DNA from: Pedobacter gandavensis
GTDB taxonomy: Bacteria; Bacteroidota; Bacteroidia; Sphingobacteriales; Sphingobacteriaceae
NCBI RefSeq assembly: GCF_014172405.1
Contig: NZ_WNXC01000002.1
Span: forward strand, 434,001-498,000
Length of the DNA: 64,000 bases
Reading direction: 5' to 3'
Shown here: positions 60,612 to 64,000 of the stretch, piece after piece
How positions within the stretch are numbered: position 1 is the stretch's first letter
How the letters are laid out: each line of letters starts with the position of its first letter
Translations under genes and position numbers: made by a program
Notes under the pieces: model-generated
What the model saw: only the letters and a program-made list of their open reading frames with translations
What the model was told of the DNA's origin: nothing
The model's database searches: none

Positions 60612-61823
60612 ATGATAAAAATAACGCGGTCAACTCACAGGCTATCAAGCCCATTCCTAATGCTCCTGTCTTTTCTTTTTTTCAGCCTAAAAAGCAGTTC
60701 ACAACCAAAAGTATTATGGAAATTCGACACTGGTACTGCTATATACGGCACAGCAACCATTCACAACCAAATGGTTTATTTCGGAAGTGGCAACCATAAT
60801 TTCTATGCATTAAACAAAATTTCAGGTAAAGTAGTTTGGAAATTTAAAACAAATTGAGCCATTCATTCAGATCCATTGATTCATGAAGATATAGTAATCT
60901 TCTCCAGTGCAGATGGGAAGGTTTATGCTTTAGACCATCGCAATGGAAAATTACGGTGGAGTTATACGACCAAGGGGGAACAGCAATATGATGCCTGGGA
61001 TTATTACCTTTCTTCTCCTGTTGTGTCAAAAAATATCGTTTACCTGGGGAGCGGGGATAGCAGTGTCTATGCGCTGGATTTAGCCTCCGGGAAACAGATC
61101 TGGTCTTTTAAAACTGGAGGAATTGTCCATGCCAGCCCTGTGATTAAAGATGAAAAAGTATTGATAGGCAGTTATGATGGATTTTTTTATGCATTGAATG
61201 CGAAGACTGGTGGACTTATCTGGAAATTCAAAACCGTGGGCGACCTTTATTTTCCAAAAGGAGAAATACAAAGAGCGGCAGTAACAAACGAAAAAGATGT
61301 ATTTTTTGGAAGCCGGGATTACAACATTTATTCCCTGAACTTAAAAACAGGAACGGGACAGTGGAATAGGAAAGAGCCTGGTAGCTGGATCATTGCGCCT
61401 CCCCTTCTTTATCAGGATAAACTTTATGTGGGCACATCAGATACACATCAATTTCACAGTATGGGAACCACCTACGGTGATATAAAATGGACATTACCAC
61501 TCAATATGAGGGTCTATGCTGCGGCCAGCATGATGAATAATGAACTGGTTTTCGGATGTTTCAATGGCCGAATTTATTTTGTAAATCCGGAATCCGGGAA
61601 GGTAAATGCAAGTTTTCAAACTGAGGAAAGCAAAAAAAATTATGCTGCTTTATTTGATGAAAAAGATAAAGTAAGAAAAGACATTGATCCTGATGGAAAA
61701 AACTACCTGGAAGTAGAACGAAGAATCCTTGCTTTAGGTGCAATCCTCTCTAGCCCAACAGTAGAAAACGACCAGGTCTATTTTGGCGACTCCAATGGAT
61801 TTTTCTATGCGATAAAAAGATAA
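60612..61823 (+). pseudogene. PQQ-like beta-propeller protein interrupted by one in-frame TGA
   Basis: One reading frame runs from 60612 to 61823 and is broken only by TGA at 60855-60857. Before it: a signal-peptide-like N terminus and the first propeller blade ending VVWKFKTN. After it: AIHSDPLIHEDIVIFSSADG and four or more blades (LYALDLASGKQIWSFKTGG-type repeats). Family logic predicts Gly (GGA) at the stop position, as in FKTGGIVHASP downstream. The downstream part starts only at a TTG, so re-initiation is weak. Translated with Gly it would be a 403-residue secreted/periplasmic PQQ-like propeller of unknown role. Either a recent nonsense mutation or a sequence error. Confidence 0.78.
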
Positions 61824-61837
61824 AACCAAAATCAACA

Positions 61838-61879
61838 AAAACGCCTTACAATCTTATTGACAGAATTGCAAGGCGTTTT
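61838..61879. terminator. Bidirectional terminator
   Basis: 15-bp stem AAAACGCCTTACAAT/ATTGCAAGGCGTTTT with one G-U pair, 12-nt loop, between the convergent propeller and FKBP genes. Confidence 0.88.
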
Positions 61880-61935
61880 ATTTGAACAGCAATGAATGCT
61901 GAGTTTGTTATCTAAATATTCAGCTAACCATTAAA

Positions 61936-62406
61936 TTACTTAGCATCGTTTAATTTCACCGTAAAATCAAGCACTGAACTTTTTGGTATTGAACCTTGTG
62001 CTTCATCCTGATAACCCAGTTTAGAAGGAATCAGTAAACGGATTTCGCCGCCTTTTTGAATTTTAGTGATACCGATCTGCCATCCTGGAATTACACCTCC
62101 TAAGGTGAAATTAATCGCTTTTCCACCGCCATTGTCAAAAACATTACCATTCAACAATCTTCCTTCATATTCCGCAGTAATGGCTGTATTGGCATTATAA
62201 ACTACAGTCCCCTCTCCTTTTTTTATAATCTGGTAAAATAATCCAGACTGATCTTCTACTACATCAGGGATCTTCTGATCCGCAACGAATTTTCTGATGA
62301 GCTCTTTATCTTTTGCAAATTGCTTTTCCTGATCAAATTCTTTAGCACAGCCTGCAAAGCATACCACCGCGCAAACCAATAGAAATAAGTGTTTTATCGT
62401 TTTCAT
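61936..62406 (-). CDS. FKBP-type peptidyl-prolyl cis-trans isomerase, lipoprotein
   Basis: This 156-residue protein has a lipoprotein signal: positively charged MKTIKH, hydrophobic core, lipobox FAGC (Cys20). The FKBP domain (about 60-156) shows GTVVYNANTAITAEYEGRLLNGNVFDN, VIPGWQIGI, LLIPSKLGYQ and DFTVKL. It probably assists folding of envelope proteins from the periplasmic or outer-membrane side. I use the ATG at 62406 since a TATATTTG box (62419-62412) ends 5 nt before it, although a GTG two codons earlier is in frame. Confidence 0.9.
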   Translation of the reverse strand: MKTIKHLFLLVCAVVCFAGCAKEFDQEKQFAKDKELIRKFVADQKIPDVVEDQSGLFYQIIKKGEGTVVYNANTAITAEYEGRLLNGNVFDNGGGKAINFTLGGVIPGWQIGITKIQKGGEIRLLIPSKLGYQDEAQGSIPKSSVLDFTVKLNDAK

Positions 62407-62411
62407 TGCCA

Positions 62412-62419
62412 CAAATATA
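62412..62419 (-). promoter_or_regulatory. -7 promoter box, leaderless geometry, for the FKBP lipoprotein gene
   Basis: TATATTTG on the minus strand, 5 nt before the ATG at 62406. Confidence 0.55.
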
Positions 62420-62522
62420 TCATTTAATTGATTTTTTCAACATGATCCCTTGGTTTTTATTGCTAAGTTTAATGCAGCAGCTCTTCGTCTGGCTGTTGTT
62501 ATTATTTTTTATAAGCACTCAA

Positions 62523-63431
62523 ATGAAATCATTAACGCAAAGAATCCCTCTGCTTGACCCTTTACTAAAGGGAATAGGGCAAATCATGTTACAAGAAAAT
62601 GCATGGACTGGTCTGCTGTTTTTAGCAGGCATATTTTGCGGTTCTGTACAAATGGGGGTTGGTGCCCTCCTTGCCACTTTATCCGGTACAGTCACTGCCA
62701 AACTTTTAAAGTATAAGGAAGAAGAGATCGCAAGTGGTCTATATGGATTCAGCGCCGCTTTAGTTGGTGTAGCCTTACCTTTTTATTTTCAATCTGTGGC
62801 CATCATCTGGATCGCAATTGTGATCGGCGCTATTTTGGCAACCATAATACAACACTTTTTTATCGTAAAAAAGATCCCCGTATTTACCTTTCCTTTCGTG
62901 TTCATCACCTGGATTTTACTCTATGTTTTTCATCAGGTATATCCGGTAGCACCTTCTGATGTATTGATGATGGAAACACACCTGAATCAAGATTTCGCTC
63001 ATGCCTTACGTGGCTTCGGACAAGTAATTTTTCAAGGTAGCACCTTTGCCGGTTTATTGTTTTTTATCGCTGTTTTTATCAGCTCTCCGATCTCAGCACT
63101 TTATGCAATGGCTGCAGCTGTGTTTGCAGCTATGATTTCAAAATGCTTATCCCTAAATCCAGAGGAAAGCATTGCTTTGGGACTAGGTAGTTATAATGCG
63201 GTATTGTGTGCAATTGTTTTTGCAGGAACTAAAGTAATGGATGGATTTTGGGTATTACTATCAGTCGCATTGGCCTTATTTATCGCATGGCTTATGGGTA
63301 AGTATGACTTCACTTTGCTGACCTTCCCTTTTGTGGCGGGAACCTGCCTGACTTTAGTAATTAAAAACATACATACGAACTTCTTCAAAATTGAAACTAC
63401 AGCCAAAACTGGCGCCAATCAAAGACATTAA
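62523..63431 (+). CDS. Urea transporter (UT/SLC14 family)
   Basis: This protein of about 302 residues is all membrane-embedded, with the duplicated UT fold: the first repeat has IMLQENAWTGLLFLAGIFCGS, the second IFQGSTFAGLLFFIAVFIS, both carrying the E/Q-N/x-x-x-x-GLLFL pore motif, and the loops YGFSAALVG and LGSYNAVLCAI line the urea path. UT proteins form passive urea channels. The start is uncertain: 62523 (MKSLTQRIPLLD) fits homologues; ATG 62442 would add 27 hydrophobic residues. No urease gene is in the window. Confidence 0.82.
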   Translation: MKSLTQRIPLLDPLLKGIGQIMLQENAWTGLLFLAGIFCGSVQMGVGALLATLSGTVTAKLLKYKEEEIASGLYGFSAALVGVALPFYFQSVAIIWIAIVIGAILATIIQHFFIVKKIPVFTFPFVFITWILLYVFHQVYPVAPSDVLMMETHLNQDFAHALRGFGQVIFQGSTFAGLLFFIAVFISSPISALYAMAAAVFAAMISKCLSLNPEESIALGLGSYNAVLCAIVFAGTKVMDGFWVLLSVALALFIAWLMGKYDFTLLTFPFVAGTCLTLVIKNIHTNFFKIETTAKTGANQRH

Positions 63432-63437
63432 TAAACA

Positions 63438-63486
63438 AACAAGCCGGATTGTAAAAGATACAACCCGGCTTGTTAACTGTTTTTAG
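63438..63486 (+). terminator. Terminator after the urea transporter gene
   Basis: AACAAGCCGG/CCGGCTTGTT stem extended by TTGTA/TACAA, followed by AACTG and a T-run. It also faces the 3' end of the convergent sulfatase gene. Confidence 0.82.
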
Positions 63487-63498
63487 AACAAACTTATT

Positions 63499-64000
63499 TT
63501 ATTTTTCCGGTTTAATCCCTTGTGCTAAAATCGCTGCAGCATCCTGATCTTCATAAGATGCGATTTGTGCATCCAATTCTTTTTTCATTTCAGCAGTGAT
63601 CTTCTCATAACCTGGCTTACCATACAGATTATTCAGCTCATTAGGATCTTTTTTCAAATCAAAAAGCTCCCAACTGTTTACTCGTTTATAGAAACGGATG
63701 AGCTTATATCTGCTGTTTCTGATGCCAAAATGTGGCGACACGCTGTGTTCTCCATTTTCATAATAATGGTAAAACATCACCTTTCTACCTGCTGTTTTTT
63801 TATCTCTCAGCTGAGGAAGCATTGATTTCCCCTGGATATCTTTTGGAATAGCAATCCCCGCAGCATCCAACATGGTTGGCGCGATATCCAGATTCATCAC
63901 AAAATCTTTTGATACAGAACCAGGTTTAATCACCCCAGGATAACGCATCACCATTGGCGTACGGAAAGACTCTTCATAAATAAAACGCTTATCAAACCAA
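63499..64000 (-). CDS. Sulfatase (partial, C-terminal part)
   Basis: The frame is open to the window edge, so the gene is cut at its 5' end. The visible 166 residues contain WFDKRFIYEESFRTP, PGVIKPGSVSKDFVMNLDIAPTMLDAAGI, GKSMLPQL and the C-terminal domain YKLIRFYKRVNSWELFDLKKDPNELNNLY. This matches type I sulfatases of the N-acetylglucosamine-6-sulfatase/iduronate-type group common in Bacteroidota, which desulfate glycans. The catalytic Cys/Ser region lies outside the window. An ATG at 63954 is internal. Confidence 0.87.
   Translation of the reverse strand, partial: WFDKRFIYEESFRTPMVMRYPGVIKPGSVSKDFVMNLDIAPTMLDAAGIAIPKDIQGKSMLPQLRDKKTAGRKVMFYHYYENGEHSVSPHFGIRNSRYKLIRFYKRVNSWELFDLKKDPNELNNLYGKPGYEKITAEMKKELDAQIASYEDQDAAAILAQGIKPEK

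Noticed and set aside
1..64000. CRISPR arrays, insertion sequences, prophage or defence islands
   Set aside because: No regularly spaced repeats, transposase or recombinase motifs, phage structural genes or defence nucleases were seen anywhere on either strand.

Overview
The window is a contiguous stretch of chromosome from a Bacteroidota bacterium, most likely Sphingobacteriaceae and close to Pedobacter. The evidence is moderate-to-low G+C, Bacteroidota-type promoter boxes (TAnnTTTG), DUF4254 beside a GT9 glycosyltransferase, a CarboxypepD_reg/OMP barrel protein, two-module FtsX/MacB permeases, a PolX-type polymerase and a sulfatase. Nearly all is ordinary housekeeping and accessory metabolism. 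I saw no insertion sequence, prophage, CRISPR array or origin.

Layout. 1-3.3 kb: PolX 3' end, DUF4254, GT9 glycosyltransferase and SixA phosphatase (+), converging on AMP nucleosidase (-). 3.4-6.9 kb: proteostasis operon tig-clpP-clpX (-), with a duplicated clpP start region. 6.9-7.8 kb: two identical tRNA-Leu(UAG) genes and a truncated third tRNA unit upstream of tig. 8-23.7 kb: a metal-receptor protein, then a 15-kb minus-strand array of one membrane-fusion adaptor, two ABC ATPases and five paralogous MacB/FtsX permeases. A sigma-54 promoter precedes the array, and an NtrC-type regulator/histidine kinase pair is divergent to it. 26.7-29.4 kb: glycogen genes glgA-glgC. 30-37.3 kb: a complete sulfate-assimilation operon (sulfite reductase-HEPN, SUMT, siroheme synthase-TSUP fusion, APS reductase, CysD, CysN) behind a short Cys-codon leader peptide and a terminator hairpin. 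37.7-43.1 kb: metallophosphoesterase, a SAM-I riboswitch ahead of a cysteine desulfurase, a CDP-alcohol phosphotransferase-GtrA pair, and AraC-DUF983. 43.2-47.7 kb: AraC regulator divergent from a secreted WrbA-RidA fusion, DinB protein, UPF0324 (YeiH-like) transporter and LysR regulator. 47.8-58.4 kb: beta-helix/PDZ protein, unknown protein, OMP receptor, metallophosphoesterase, a 58-aa small protein, HAD hydrolase, ECF sigma/anti-sigma pair and MFS transporter. 58.5-64 kb: TPR histidine kinase, a PQQ-propeller gene broken by one in-frame TGA, FKBP lipoprotein, urea transporter and sulfatase 3' end.

How it fits together. Sulfur is the recurrent theme: the assimilation operon, the SAM-controlled cysteine desulfurase, the YeiH-like sulfate/sulfite exporter candidate and a sulfatase. 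The most notable signals are regulatory: (i) an apparent cysteine-codon transcription attenuator in front of the whole sulfate-assimilation operon; (ii) the sigma-54 control point of the MacB array; (iii) a SAM-I aptamer in front of a cysteine desulfurase; (iv) at least five genes whose TAnnTTTG box lies only 3-5 nt before ATG, implying leaderless mRNAs; and (v) a 32-bp duplication creating an upstream reading frame that overlaps the clpP start. All family assignments were made by reading sequence motifs; no database search was run.
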